Shown: positions 20,911 to 32,905, numbered from the stretch's first letter. The stretch is DNA of 64,000 bases from Anastrepha obliqua (GCF_027943255.1 NC_072892.1:159218792-159282791); one strand, 5' to 3'. Notes: generated from the sequence alone by a model not told the origin. Numbers and translations are program-made.

Positions 20911-21116
20911 CGCTTTGCAGACCCTGCAGTTATTAGTCAGAGACCACCTTCTATTGGTTTCGGCGATTACGCTTAAGTCAATCGCAGTGTGCAGATCGCT
21001 TAGAGGAATGCTTATGTTCTCTACCACTCGCTGAAGATCAAGCTCAAAGCCTTTCCTTGCACACTCATCTGCTCTTTCATTTCCCTCCATTCCAGAGTGG
21101 CCGGGGACCCAGCAAA
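20905..21116 (-). pseudogene. LINE RNase H fragment
   Basis: Minus-strand LCWVPGHSGMEGNERADECA then RKGFELDLQRVVENISIPLS: the C-terminal RNase H motif (WVPGHSG..GNE.AD) of an I/LOA-type LINE, followed by family-typical sequence to NNCRVCKAR. Truncated at both sides; the 5' side is cut at 21116. Confidence 0.8.
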
Positions 21117-21164
21117 GTGTAGTTATATAAGCAAGAGCGACACGTCTTCATCAAAACACGTTTT

Positions 21165-21670
21165 CTTCTTGTTCTTCTGTTTCCTCTTCTTCTATTTCTT
21201 CTTTTTCTGTTTCTTCTTCTTCTTCTTCTTCTTCTTATTCTACTTCTTCTTATTTTACTTCTTCTTCTTCTACTTCTTATTTTTCTTCATGGGCGCGGTA
21301 ACCGCTCAAACATTTTGACCGATTTTAACAAAGCAGCCTGTCATTTCTTTCTCGTGTTAAACGCCGTCCGTTGGACACACCAAGTGAAGCAAGTTCTTCT
21401 CCACCTGATCTTTCCCACACCAAGGAGGCCGTCCTCTTCCTCTTCCAGCTGGTACCGCATCGAATACTTAGTCAACGAATCCACCAGATTTTTATTCACT
21501 GCACTCATTGTTCTATCGCCCGTCGCCAAGTTCCAAATGTCCATACAACCTTTCCAGAATCTATCTTACGAGCACGCTGTCATCCTCCAAGCTTTTACAC
21601 CAAACACTAGTCTCATCATATCTACAAAGTGCAAGACTGCGCTACAAGACCATGAATCCACTTAAATAAT
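21165..21670 (-). pseudogene. RTE-type LINE 3' end with (GAA)n tail
   Basis: Read on the minus strand, GRGRGRPPWCGKDQVEKNLL (near 21420) matches the conserved C-terminus of RTE-type reverse transcriptases (RGRPR.RW.DQV..DL..LG). It is followed by VKIGQNV, a stop, and at 21165-21290 a long GAAGAAGAAG tract, seen on the plus strand as TTC-rich. RTE elements end in simple-repeat tails, so I read the pyrimidine tract as this element's tail rather than an independent microsatellite. Confidence 0.7.
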
Positions 21671-22340
21671 TCAACAATTCAGTGAATATGAGAAGTCCCT
21701 AAGATTATAAAGCCCAGGAAATTATCAATATATGAATTCATATCCACTTATAGGTAAAACAAATTGATCGAACTTAGCGATACGCATGTAAAAGTATACC
21801 CACATATGTACAGGGTCCGCGAGATAAATTCGGAAAAATTTTAGTGTATTATTGCTTGATTGACTGCAAAGTGTAGTCTGCAATACTGGAAACGCTTCGA
21901 ACCGAGAAAAATCCTAAGAGGATAACTGAGTGCATTGGCTACAAGCAAAATAAGCCCTCGATGAGCTTCGTGGCGGCTGGAAGATAAGATGTGTTTCAAC
22001 TGAATTCTATTCTGTCCCTCAGACAAGGGAGACTCGACCAAGGTGTCACAGTAAACCTTCCACAATAAACCTTCCTGCAAACCCAGCTTGTAATCCACTT
22101 GGTCTTTACATATGGGGCGAAGTTGAAGCGAAGGGTTACAAAAGCGCTTCTAATATTAAGGACGCTCTTCATGGAAGTGATGGGCACAATGGACAAAACA
22201 AGTTGGCTTATGATGCATGCGCTTCAGCTTCCAGCTGGAGGAAGTTATAGCAGTTGGTGGGGGTAAAAAAAAATTGAATGAAACTATCGTAAGTAAATGT
22301 AATTTTTGCAAATAATATTTAACGCTTGAAGTAGACAGCT
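21671..22340. other. Unassigned; possible retroelement relic
   Basis: The minus frame 22098-21841 contains SSRHEAHRGLILL, faintly like the HH zinc finger before a gypsy integrase. Nothing else supports that, so I leave it unassigned. CAGGGTCCGCGAGATAAATT near 21813 could be a transposon end, but no partner was found. Confidence 0.25.
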
Positions 22341-22362
22341 GCAGTTTACAAATAGACAACCA

Positions 22363-23215
22363 ATGGAGCGCTACAAGCCGCGAGTGCGTGGAATAAGTTT
22401 GACGATTTTTTGTATCAATCATCGGTCAGTTGTGTTGACGCTACGCAAATATCGACTTCAATTTCTTAATCGTGTCGCGCCAACAGCGCAGACATTCCGG
22501 CGCTTAGGTGCTCGACTCGAACAGACCGGAACCACTGGAGATGTTCCAGGGCGTGGTTGCCACCGGACGAGTCATTCAGCCGAGAATATCGTGGCTGTGG
22601 CTGTCGATGTCGCTTAGAATGAAGGAACATCAACCAGATGGTGGCATGAAATATTTTTTTTTTTTTTTTTCAAAAGAGCTATTAGATGTTTCTTTGAAAA
22701 TTCTTTTAGAGATAATTGCAGGACCCCTGCATGCCAATGTACTTTTCGAATGCCACGCAACTGATCATCACCTGACGGACTTCTGCGACGAATTTCTGTA
22801 ACAGACATACAAATGTTCCCATGTAAAGTGCAAACAGTGGTTCAGTTAATGCCTGCTGATCGTCAGCCGCATATGGATCACTGTCAAGCCATCCTCAATC
22901 TCAACAACGAAAAGAACGATTTTGTGCCGAAAATCACCATGAGCAACGAGCCGCAAATTCACCTAAGCTATTATGTCAATATGTAAAATCTTCGTTTTTG
23001 GGACACATCCCCTCAAAGCTACTGTGTAGTGCAAATTTTTTCTTTGGGGCTACTTGAAACCTCTTATGAAGAATATTCGACAGCAATGCGCACAGTTATC
23101 ACCGGAAATATTGCGGAAAGTCATGGAAATGTGTATCAACACACTGTGTATCACTTGATTGATATCATCTTTTCCACTCAACAGAAAAAATTGTAAATAT
23201 CCGAGTAAAGGTTTC
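22363..23215 (+). pseudogene. Tc1/mariner-like transposase (DD41D-like), severely decayed
   Basis: VAPTAQTFRRLGARLEQTGT and SHSAENIVAVAVDVA (22470-22615) match the helix-turn-helix region of transposases with a SVKTFQRLV..L..TG signature. MPADRQPHMDHCQAILNLNN, then FVPKITMSNEPQIHLSYYVN (22925-22985), corresponds to the first catalytic block, with SDEAHFHLNGYVN changed to SNEPQIHLSYYVN, which loses the Asp. FSLGLL then LKPLMKNIRQQCAQLSPEIL (23045-23110) is the C-terminus. The second Asp block is not readable. A T-run at 22655-22670 interrupts it. Confidence 0.6.
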
Positions 23216-23224
23216 CGTTACTCC

Positions 23225-23530
23225 AAACGAACGAAGAGGAACCCATCCTTAGGCAAAGCAACGCAGAAAGTGCCGATGGATAGGGCACACATTGAGAAAA
23301 CCATCAAATAGCATCACGAGAATAGCACTGGACTGGAACTCGCAAGGGAGCAGAGATCGGCCAAAAACCACTTGGAGAAGGTCGATGCTGCGCGAACTAG
23401 CAGATGCAGACATCTCAAGGGATGGAGCAAAAACAACGGCACAGAACCGTGTAAGATAGAAGAGCCTTCTCGAAGTCCTATGCTCCCGAGAGGATTGAAC
23501 ATGGAAAAAAAATGTGTAATTAAGTGTTTG
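23225..23530 (+). pseudogene. RTE-like LINE C-terminus
   Basis: RRWIGHTLRKPSNSITRIAL then DWNSQGSRDRPKTTWRRSML, RELADADISRDGAKTTAQNR, and after a stop SLLEVLCSRED. This is the highly characteristic C-terminal end of a LINE family common in animals (WIGHTLRK ... W.PQG.R.RPK.TWRR). An A-run at about 23504-23511 may be part of the tail. The upstream reverse transcriptase is missing (5' truncation). Confidence 0.82.
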
Positions 23531-23617
23531 GCCCAGCTGATTTTACAATTTTGTGTTTTTGTCTTATCCTACAAATAAAAGGCCTACATTTTTTGTCGAA
23601 TACGGACAGTAGATGAT

Positions 23618-23660
23618 TTTTATGAGAAGCCTTTTCATGGCAGAAATGCACTATTTGACT
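23618..23660 (-). repeat. Short dispersed repeat, partial copy 5
   Basis: Reverse complement contains ATTTCTGCCATGAAAAGG and CTTCTCATAAAAA, the left part of the short dispersed repeat (copies at 699 and 14387). Only about 45 bp remain. Confidence 0.5.
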
Positions 23661-24377
23661 TGCCCACTCGGCTACGGTGATCGCCTATAGAGATTCCATT
23701 GAATAATTTTAAATTACGGCATAAAATTAATTTGAATTTTTGGATGCATAACCATTAGCTCCATTTTTAAGTTCTGCATTTCGGTTTTATCTCGTCGGCT
23801 CTGTAAAGCATATGACCTCGTGTGAGTATATGGGAATATTTGTATGACTGCAACTGCCTTTCTTTCTACATGGAATATTAATAACAACATAACACAACAA
23901 TACAACAATTTGCGCAGAGTACCCAATTGCGTATTGTAAGCAAGCAATTTTCTATTAAATATTCCACGAATGACAAGTAAAAGCTTGTTTGCAAGAAAAG
24001 ACTCGCACAAATGGACAATAGCAATTGTTGTTGGCAGAGGCGAAGCCAGAAAAGAGATGCGGAGGGGAGGAAGGGGGTTTTACGCAATCGGTTCACAACT
24101 AAAAGCAAGCAGAGCAGTAAAATATGCAACCTACTAAGCGCATAAATATTTTTTTTATAAAAAACCTCTAAAGATCACAGATTTATATTAAATAAAATTT
24201 TATAAATGTCTCATAAAAATAGTGTTGAGGCACAAAAATTATGCTTATAAAAAATCTCATAACACGAAATTAATTTAAGAAATCGATTTTTTTCAAAAAG
24301 TTCAAATTATTATAGGAAACATATCTATAATTGCTGCTGTGTATAGGACCTTAAAAGCTCAGAAGACGATTCAGAAA
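23661..24377. other. No feature recognised
   Basis: AT-rich DNA. Small frames on the minus strand (23714-24129) have hydrophobic, low-complexity translations and no motif. Confidence 0.45.
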
Positions 24378-25138
24378 AAAAGTGCATGTAGCGTAGTACA
24401 CAAACCAGAAGTGAAACTTACAAGGCAGACAAAGAAAGAGGTAGAGACCCGAGAGAGAATGAGATAGAGAGAGAGAGAGAAAGAATATATATCTAAACAA
24501 ATTCACAACATTTGCAGAGAATACAAATACACAAAATTTACAAAAAACGGAGAAGGGTCGAACGGTATAGGTTAACGCCGGACACAAACCGTGGCAACAA
24601 CGCACACTACTCCGAGTGTTCATCACCCGCACAAGCGCAGCGATTCCAGGACCGCAGCAAGGGCACAAATTACCACAAGGCAATACCAATAAATCCGACG
24701 TTGGAATGGATAGCACTTTATAGTACGCACAAGCACTAGTCAGGAAACGTAAATAAGAGCCAAAAAGTAGTCACCGAAAACAAAAACGCCAAACAAATTG
24801 GGACTAAAAAACGCCCCAAACAGTATTCACCAAAGAAATAGTATAACGCCAAAAACTATATTTCGTACAAGTTTGCACCAACAAACAAGCGCCAAAAAGT
24901 AGGCAGCGTTATTTCTCACTAGAAATTAGCAACCATATTGAAAAACTCAGGAAAAATAGCCTAAAGTGTATCTTAGATACATATATTTACGGTATAGCTC
25001 TCTCTCTCCTTTTCCTCTATGTTATATCTTTTTTCTCTCTCGCGGAACAAAAATGCCCCAAACGTTGCATGGCCTTGAAATTTTACTCTTCATTTTCGCT
25101 CATCCATCGACGCCTAAGAAGTTTCACTTCAAAAACTA
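24378..25138 (+). repeat. Dispersed element X, copy A
   Basis: The left end AAAAAAAGTGCATGTAGCGT and following 160 bp, including a (GA)n tract at 24452-24483, recur at 33966 and (inverted) 40629. The right 150 bp, with CTCTCTCTCTCCTTTTCCTC and CGACGCCTAAGAAGTTTCAC, recur at 34735-34885 and partly at 40287. GAAGTGAAACTT occurs near both ends in inverted orientation. The centre, 24542-24985, is shared with copy C but not copy B. No coding motif was found; the 121-codon minus frame here is treated as chance. Confidence 0.75.
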
Positions 25139-25239
25139 TTCATCCGATCGGCCTTTAACTGTTCCAACTCATTCTGCATATATTTTCTGATAACACGAAC
25201 GTCGATTATAATTTTCGACTAAAAACCCTAGTTGTACAT

Positions 25240-27130
25240 TAACGAAAGAACTGAACCTAGCTTACTGGCACCAAACCAGCATGCGTACACGAAGGGGAAG
25301 ACCAGTGAAACCGCTATTCACAGAGTAGTGCTACAGATAGAGAACGCGATGCACTGTGGAGAATATGCAACTTGAGTCTTCCTTGACATATCTGGAGCCT
25401 TTACCTACAGAAGCTTGGGAAGAGTGCCTGGGTTCAACTGGTGTGGAGCCTGCTGTACTGATGGGCGAATTGAGGTCCACTACAATCTTGAAAAAGGCAA
25501 ACAGAGGAACTCCATTGAGAGAAATGCTTTCCGCTCTTCTGTGCAACCTAGCAATAAATCAGATTCTCATCTAACTTGGGAATAGCGGACCGAAACTGAC
25601 GGCATATGCGGACGACTTGGCTGATATCCTCTGAGGTAGTAGTCTACAAACGATGAGTGAAATACTCACAAGCACGCTTAGAGAGATCTAAAAGTGGACG
25701 GAAATGGTCGAACTGGAAGTAAATCCTGACACGACGGACTTAGTACTCCTTGCAAGGAAGTCCAAGATTCCAAACTGGTCGCCTCCGAGACTGGGTGGAG
25801 TTGATTTGACTCCAAAAATATCGAGACTAAATACCTGGGCATTGTTGTGGGTAGCAAACTGTCATGGAGATTAGATGCAGAAGAAAGAGCAAAGGAAGCC
25901 TCTAATGCCTTATACGTACGCAGAAAAATGCTCGATTATACTTGCGGCTTATCTCCGCGACTCACACATTGGATGTGGATGGGAATCTAGAGACCAATGC
26001 TCTATCGTTCGCTAGTATGAACGGCGGTTAGTTAAAAGATTCGAGAGCGTGCAAAGGATTGCAGGAATATGTGTAACCGGTGCTATGAGCACAACTCCAA
26101 CAACGGCAATAGAAAGAATTCTCAACTGGCATCCAATAAAGTTAAAAGTAAGAAACTCAGCCAAACGATCTGCTGTAAGATGCTGAAGATGTTAAAACAA
26201 TCTCACAGAGGCTTTCTGGTCACAGTAACACTCTAAAATCAAACGACCACGAGAGAGAGTCTGACCCAGTAATTCCACAAGTTAAATTTGCCAAAAAAAT
26301 TATGTACAAAATGGATGTCAGAAAGGTCTGGATTCACATACCATTCATACAATTTCCTTATAGATGGCTCCAAAATGCCGGAAGGAGTAGTAGCGGCTAC
26401 CTTTTGTCCTCGATTTGATCTCCAAAAGTCTTTCAGACTCAAGCTTAAATCTATACCGCAACAAAACCAACTGAATTGGCTCTGGAACTACCTCCTCTTA
26501 ATACTCGGCTAAACATTTTCATTGATAGCCAAGTGGCAATTAAAGCAATTATGGTTCCTTGGACTAACTTGGAATGTGTTCAACAGTGCAGACCCAAAAT
26601 GGATGAACTCTGTGAACTCTGCGGAAGCGAGCAAGTCGCCATTTACTGGATACCGCAACGCAAAGGAATATAAGGAAATGAGATAGCCGATGAGCTCGCT
26701 AAAGCAGGTATTCGCGCGTCAGACAAATATCCATCACTGTCCTTTCTGAAAACGTAACTAAATGAGGAACTAACTCTGAAAACGCAGTCGATATGGGAAC
26801 ACTCAACCTCGGATAAAACTGCCAAATTATATTAAATACATAGAATAGGAAAACTACAAACTTAATTTTATCACTGGCTAGGAAAGACTGCAAAATATTG
26901 TTTCGAATAGTGACGGGACACTGTCTCACCCCACATCACGCAGTGAAAATGGGATTAGCCAGATCGATGCGTGTAGTACCTGCAACGAAGTAAATACTTT
27001 GGAACACCTTCTTTACCACTACCCTGCTCTTTGTAGGACTCGAAAAATGTGCCTAGGATCAGCATATTTTTCATCCTTGATTTGCTAGCGAAAGGCTGAA
27101 CGGCTTGTTAGAACTCGCAAAGACGTGCAT
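25240..27130 (+). pseudogene. LINE: reverse transcriptase, RNase H and zinc-knuckle, decayed
   Basis: Order of blocks: GTPLREMLSALLCNLAINQI (25508, the RT G-P-Q-G block degraded), LTAYADDLADIL with the catalytic YADD (25597), EMVELEVNPDTTDLVLLARK (25703), LRDSHIGCGWESRDQC and VKRFERVQRIAGICVTGA (26030), then RNase H: FLIDGSKMPEGVVAATF (26350), LELPPLNTRLNIFIDSQVAI (26480), VAIYWIPQRKGI, stop, GNEIADELAKAGI (26670), and a knuckle (CSTCNEVNTLEHLLYHYPAL) near 26975. Many stops and frameshifts. I/LOA-type by domain order. It begins close to the end of element X copy A. Confidence 0.8.
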
Positions 27131-27779
27131 TAAGGAGATAGATACCTGTAAACGGCCATATTTTCCCTGATTTTCATTAAAATTATTTAAAATGAAGAAG
27201 TCAAAATATTTTTTTCAAAATTGGCATACAGTTTATTTATACATTAAAATAATATAATTTTTTTTTTTTTTTAATCATTTAAAATGGCGGATGTACACTC
27301 AATTCTTCCAGGCAAGTCGGGGCTTCTCAATCATCGGGCATTGTAACATCAGTGACCTGATCACAAAAAAAAAAAATTTTTTGTTTATTAATGTCATAAT
27401 TTCTATATGAATTAAAAACAAAAATGGAAAGACTCGCGGTATAAAATGTAAAAAAAATGAATTTTGGTGCGAATTTTCCTACTATTTTTGCTTCGAAAAT
27501 ATTATGTTTTTGAAAAATTTTCGTAAACTTTAAATTCACATAGAAACTAATATCATAAAAAAGATGTGTGCAAAATTTCAGGAAGATCGGTTAACAACTT
27601 TTCGAGTTATCGTGTACGCCAATTCGAAAAATATAGTTTTGAGAAAAACGCGTCTAAAGTTTGAATACAACCTAACTATACCTCTCCCAGCGTTCGAACG
27701 CAAAGAATAGAGTCGTCACTGTTGACGATCTATAATATAAGAAATACTTAAATTTACGTTCTAAAAATTTGTTGACATA
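27131..27779. other. No feature recognised
   Basis: Very AT-rich, with T- and A-runs at 27250-27275 and 27365-27380. I see no gene. Confidence 0.5.
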
Positions 27780-27799
27780 TTCTTAAAGGATTAGATTAA

Positions 27800-28640
27800 C
27801 ATTTTATGAAAAAAAAAAATTCGAAATTTTACAGGTAATTGTCCCCTTAAAAGAATACTTTTTGTCTGAGTAACCTGTTTGCAGTGCATTGGAAACATCA
27901 CTATCAGTTATTTTATCCCATAAATTTTTTACCCAATTCACAACTTTTTGTAAGCCTGGTTTTAAAAAATTACCTCGATGATTTCTCACCATTCTGTTTT
28001 CAATATAATCATTGATTTCCATCCGCAAATGATGCTAGAATGGCTTGTTTATTGCAATGTGAAGTGTCTGGAGAGTTGGTATTTCGAAAAATCGATGCCA
28101 TCAACAAAAAGCTTAAGCGTTTCCACGACAGTCGATTCTACGTTACCGAAACGATCCGGATTTATATCCGGTCAAGCACTGTCACTCCAGCGGGATTCCC
28201 CGTATGTAAGTAGGGAGAATCTTTATGCTGCTACAACAACAACAACAACAACAACACAAAAAGCTTAAACGCAAGTGCACGCTTAACAACTTCATTGTCT
28301 TCCAGCTTAAACAATGTTGTTCAGTTCATCTCGTTTAAGGAAGTTGTCCAACCAGTGTGACGATGCTTTAAAATCTTCTGTGGATATATCAAATTCAATT
28401 GCTATTTCAAGAGCAAATTTTTGAATATCAGCCCGGGACACAACCAAAGCCATTGTTCTTCTGTCTGTAATCCGATGCAATCTTCCGACTGAGAAAATAA
28501 CGGCTGCCGACCTGATCCAACTCTGTGTTTTTTAAGAGCCATACGGAGATCCAGCATCTTCTCTTTACAGAATGCTACAAGATTTACACCATTGGAGTCT
28601 TCCCTATTCCCTTTTTGTGCTCGATGCAATAGCTCTTTCG
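27800..28640 (-). pseudogene. pogo/Tc5-like (CENP-B fold) transposase relic
   Basis: The minus frame 28629-28402 runs to FSQSEDCIGLQTEEQWLWL. In a shifted frame LEIAIEFDISTEDFKASSHW and LDNFLKR (28405-28335) match the second DNA-binding domain of pogo/Tc5 transposases (FKAS..WL..F.KR). The frame 28028-27804, NFLKPGLQKVVNWVKNLWDK then ITDSDVSNALQTGYS, matches the C-terminal end after the DDE domain. The catalytic centre between them is deleted and the gap holds a separate repeat (28110-28258). Confidence 0.65.
28110..28258 (+). repeat. Retroposon 3' end with (CAA)n tail inside the pogo relic
   Basis: The segment ends in GCTGCTACAACAACAACAAC at 28230-28256. Just upstream, CCCCGTATGTAAGTAGGGAG can fold into a short hairpin. 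A 3' hairpin followed by a trinucleotide tail is typical of some LINE or SINE 3' ends. The left boundary is a guess from where pogo-like sequence stops. Confidence 0.5.
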
Positions 28641-29375
28641 TTTTGTACTCATTTTACCTGGGATTAAAAATTATTCACTTTATTTTTAAATAAAATTACG
28701 TATGAGAAAATAATCAGACTTACAAGACGTTGATGAACGTTGTATACCTGCACTGTTGCTCAATGTAGACTAAAGCAGCAGTCAGTCAGTTGGATTTTTA
28801 AGATAAATTCCGAGAATTAATTTGAATCGAACTGTAGAGGTAAACAATTAATTTCTCGGAATATTTTGTTTCAAACAATTTTCTGAAGTATGAGTATTAG
28901 GAAAACTAAACATATTATTTCTTATACTTAATAAATCAACAGCATTTTTAACTAATTATTTTCCGCATTTTTTTAACTAGGGATTATTTTCCGGAGATGT
29001 CTTATTTTACAAAAAGTTCCGAAAATTACGAAAGGGCTTATTTTCGAAGGATGTCTTATTTTTGGAAAAAGACGGTAGTTCAGCGAAAAATTTGCTCTTT
29101 ACTAATAATTATTCCTTCAAACAATTTATGTTTTCAACGATAAATTCGATTGCGAGATACGTAGTGCTAGATACCCGGGTAACTTGAGCTCTAGTCTTAA
29201 TCTCTTAATATGACTGTTTTTCATTTTCCCCATTTTATCCACAATTTCTTCTGAATGGAAAGCGAGGCATTGGCATTAATTCTTCATTCACCGCTTACAT
29301 TTCTCAAATAAGTTTTTATAAAACGTAAGTATTAAAATTACCTCTCATTAAAATTACCATATCCTTTACTGGGTC
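28641..29375. other. No feature recognised
   Basis: AT-rich intergenic DNA. A short inverted similarity (GGGATTATTTTCCGGAGATG / GGGCTTATTTTCGAAGGATG at 28980-29065) suggests local duplication. I see no gene. Confidence 0.4.
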
Positions 29376-29379
29376 CCTT

Positions 29380-30140
29380 TTAAGTTTAAGGATCCTTAAA
29401 CTAGGGGACGACTTAATTCTATCTGGGGATATGAAATATCAGGGAGTAAACCTTGAAAAAACCTTGACCTGGAAAAGTCACTTATCGTACATCACAAATA
29501 AAGCCTTGTGAGCAATATACGTATGCCAAAGGCTTTACGGTAAAACATGTAGTCTGCGGCTAAAGATGAAGCAAACCAAACTAAGACTCAGATAATACTT
29601 AATACTTAAGGTATACAGAATAGCCTGTCTGGGCGTAATGGGAGCAATGCGAACCTGCCCCACAACGGCCTTTGAATGGGCACTGAACTTATTCCACTAC
29701 ATCTTGTAGCCAAAGGGTCGGTAGTCAGTGCAGCCCTAAGGCTTCCTAATCTATTCCATCTTAAAGAAGGTAATCTTACAGGGCATGTAAGAATTTTGGG
29801 TTCAATTCTGAACACTCCGTGCCTGTTGGTATATGACAAGAAGGAAAGGAAACTAGAATTCTCCAAGAAATCTGGTCATTAGTGACCGCTCAGGGTGGAG
29901 AAACAATGAAATATCCTTAAAACAGGGCGCACGGGTGTGGGTCTAAAATGGAAGACGGTAGTAAAGTGGCTCGGTGGGAAGTGTGGGAGCACATTTCAAA
30001 AAAGCAATTGCAATGGGCTACAAGACTGCATAATAGATATTTTCAGGTCGCAGTGCACAAACAGCCAATCATAATAATAATAGTACTGCAACGTACAAAG
30101 CAGTGGTTTTTGCTCAATATAATGAGCCGACGTATAAAAT
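29380..30140 (+). pseudogene. LINE fragment: RT thumb and start of RNase H
   Basis: ISGDMKYQGVNLEKTLTWKS and HLSYITNKAL (29420-29510) is the RT thumb motif (KYLGV.LD..L.W..H); IYVCQRLYGKTCSLRLKMKQ and RIACLGVMGAMRTCPTTAFE follow; KGSVVSAALRLPNLF (29715) is the connection region; MEDGSKVARWEVW (29948) is the RNase H opening with TDGSK changed to EDGSK. It contains stops and frameshifts and ends near an ATA-rich stretch at 30070-30085. I/LOA type. Confidence 0.7.
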
Positions 30141-31788
30141 TCTAATCTTTTGAGTCGAAAACTGCTGGATGTCTTCACCCAGTTGCGGCCTCTAATGCAT
30201 CTATTATAGCATTCGTCATTTCAATATAACTAAGGACAACTGCTACGCAACTCTGCGCCCATCTAGTGGGACCTACACTTTTTCTTCCAAGAATATTTCT
30301 TCACTACGCCCCTGGTTGTTGGCATAAAATGCCAACTGCTATTTTGCATACAAACAGTAATAGCCATAGCTATAGTCAAGCGATTGGTCAGCCAAACGCC
30401 GGTGAATTCATTACAATTGGGGTTGAGTGAATGCAAGCCTTGGCCGAGAGGCTAGGCGGGTAGCTAGGAACGGTAAAGTAGTAGAGCTTCTACGGCGCTG
30501 CGCAAAGATTACAGTGCGTGTACTGATCAAAGTATTGGCGATGCCGTAGGAGAACTATAGTGCATACACACATACCTACATGCATACATACATTCATATC
30601 TCTGTGCGCATTTGCCGTGACTATTAAGAAGCTGCAGTAGGCCGCGCTATACGCGGGCAATCTTTGACTTTGCTGACAGCAATTGCACGTTACTACATAG
30701 GAGTGCATACATACATACATATGCACCATATGTAGGCATATCTGTTGTGCTTTGAAAGTTTAGCCGAAGCGAGTTTAGTCCAGTTTCGAGGTATCGAATT
30801 TGCCTGCATTCGAAAGTTTGCGTGCTTGGGCGGCGTGGAGTTGCGTTTAAGTTTCTATATCAATGCAGTAACTAAGTAAATGCTGTCAATTTGCTTCATT
30901 TGAAAATGTTGAGCAGAAATCGTAGTTAAATTGCCATAAATGCGAAGCAATTGTGATCAAATGACCGCTTGTGGGCAACAAAGTTTATGGTATGCCAAAT
31001 GTGGTGACACGCAAAAGTATATTCGTTAAATCAGTTGTTGTATTTCACTTTAGAGAACCTCAGTTAGGCTAATTTGGAAGCAAATTTTCTATTAAAAAAA
31101 AAATATTTTTACGCTTACCCAATGCATTTTCAAGAACTTATAGCCTTAGCAAGCAGGATGGTAGCAAAATTCCGTCTTAGAAAGATGAAGAGTGAGAGCT
31201 TATAGGACTTTATTTCAACAAAGATATCATCGGCGACCCACTGAGTACCTCTTGTTTGGAGGATGAGGGTAGTACCGACTATTTCCCCGCCGCTGTCCGG
31301 CTAGACTTAGATGGTGCATCTTTTGGATTGAATGTAGTGAGAATGGACGAGCTACATTCTCTTTTCTCAACAAACACCTTAGATGCATAAAAAAACCCCA
31401 GGCAGTTCCCAGACGAGCAAAGAATCTCCATCCCACCTGGCTCTAGCTATATTTTTAATGATTTCTCTTGGCCAGAAATGCATTGCGCAGTATTGTCTGA
31501 GTATTTGGCAAACATTTCCCTCCATCGACAACTCTATTCCAATCATGCCAATTTGAGAAATAATAATTAAGTTTGAGCTAAGTTGCCAATGATGCCAAAG
31601 AAGGCCAAATACCTTAAAAATTTATAGAATTAAGGTAGGAAAATGTATAAATACTATTTGGAACTTCGGCGCAACTTCTCGCACTTCGATGGGTACTTTA
31701 AACACATTGCATTTTTGTCGAAACTATATTTTTCAAGCCGAACAAATCTAGACCACTAGACTTGACATTTTAGCTACAAATTTAATCC
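30141..31788. other. Intergenic, no gene recognised
   Basis: CATACATACAT-type simple repeats near 30560-30600 and 30705-30722. The remainder is unique-looking AT-rich sequence. Frames of 60-80 codons have no motif. Confidence 0.45.
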
Positions 31789-32905
31789 TACATTCTGTCA
31801 AAAAGGTACCACGAAATAATTGTTTACTCATTAAAATTTATTTTGTCGCCTTCAAAATAGGCTCCAATCGAAGTAATTCACACATGCCCAACGATTAGTC
31901 CAGTCATCAAAGCTCCGAAGTGATCTTCTTCAGTTCCTTCAGCGGATTCTCCTTAATGTCCTCTATCGACTCAAAGCGGCGTCCGCGGAGTGGCAATTTA
32001 GGTTTTGGGAAAAGGAAAAGGTCACAGGGGGCTAAATCCGGTTTTCGGTTGATTTGTTCGATGATATTTGTCGAGTTTTTAGTCAAAAAAGCCGTCACAA
32101 TATGAGCCTTGTGAAACGGCGTATTATCATGGTGCAAGATCCATGAGATTTCTTTCCACAAATTGGGCCGTTTCCTACGCACATTCTCTCTCAAACGTAT
32201 AAACGCATAAATTCCAAATAATCCAAATAATATTCTTTATTCACCGTAGAACCATTTAGAATGAATTCCGAGTGCACAACACCTGATAATTAAAGAAAAC
32301 AAGAGGCATAACTTCCACTTTCGACCGACTTTGACGTGGTTTTTTGGGTTTCGGCTCAATTGGATAGTGTCATTCAGCCGCCTTTTCACTGGTTTGCATG
32401 TCAAACTCATATACCCACGTCTCATCACCTATTATGATGCGCTGGATAAACGTCGGGTCCGAATTCACTTGCTCAAGGATGTATTCAGCCACCTTCTTCC
32501 GATGAATTTTCAATTCAACTGTCTTGGCACGAGTCGAGCAGCCACGCGTGTCATGCCCAACTGATGGTGTAAAATGTTGCGATGTGATTCGTGAGACACG
32601 CTAAGGTCACAAGTTACCTCCATCGAACTTGAATGATGGTTTTCCAGCAACTTTTTCTTGACTTTGTCGACGTTTTCATCCGTTGAAGATGTTGATGGGC
32701 GACCAGATAGGGACAAATCTTTCACGACTTCTCGGCCCTCAGCAAAAGCCTTATACCACTCGTAGACCCGTGTACTGTGTTTTTGATAAAGCACACTCGC
32801 CATAGGCTTTCTGCTACATTTTCAACGATTCGGCACACGAAATTCCGTACAAAACACAAAATTTAAGACAAATTCTTTGTTCGATATTTTTATACATAGT
32901 GAAAA
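31789..32905 (-). mobile_element. mariner element (DD34D), sister of the 18445 copy, 5' end truncated
   Basis: The plus-strand left end CATTCTGTCAAAAAGGTACC starts at 31791 after TA and is the 3' end of this minus-strand element; it matches the 5' end of the copy at 18447. Homology to the sister copy stops just upstream of the start codon near 32905, so the 5' inverted repeat is missing. Confidence 0.78.
31907..32903 (-). pseudogene. mariner transposase relic, sister copy
   Basis: MYKNIEQRICLKFCVLYGIS starts near 32899. VLYQKHSTRVYEWYKAFAEG and REVVKDLSLSGRPSTSSTDE (32800-32690) form the DNA-binding region; LGMTRVAARLVPRQLN follows. The catalytic half is split: the ITGDE-type block near 32420 is shifted, LHHDNTPFHKAHI (second Asp) is near 32120, and DLAPCDLFLFPKPKLPLRG (third Asp) near 32030. 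This copy keeps a longer open N-terminal half than the copy at 18614, so the two complement each other. Confidence 0.82.

Noticed and set aside
21097..21318. 73-codon Phe-rich frame
   Set aside because: It is the translation of the TTC-rich tract, read here as the tail of a minus-strand RTE element.
21841..22140. gypsy integrase zinc-finger-like frame
   Set aside because: Only SSRHEAHRG is suggestive; no reverse transcriptase, integrase core or LTR was found nearby.
24351..24716. 121-codon minus frame
   Set aside because: It spans the left end of repeat element X and translates its GA tract; the corresponding frame is broken in copies B and C.
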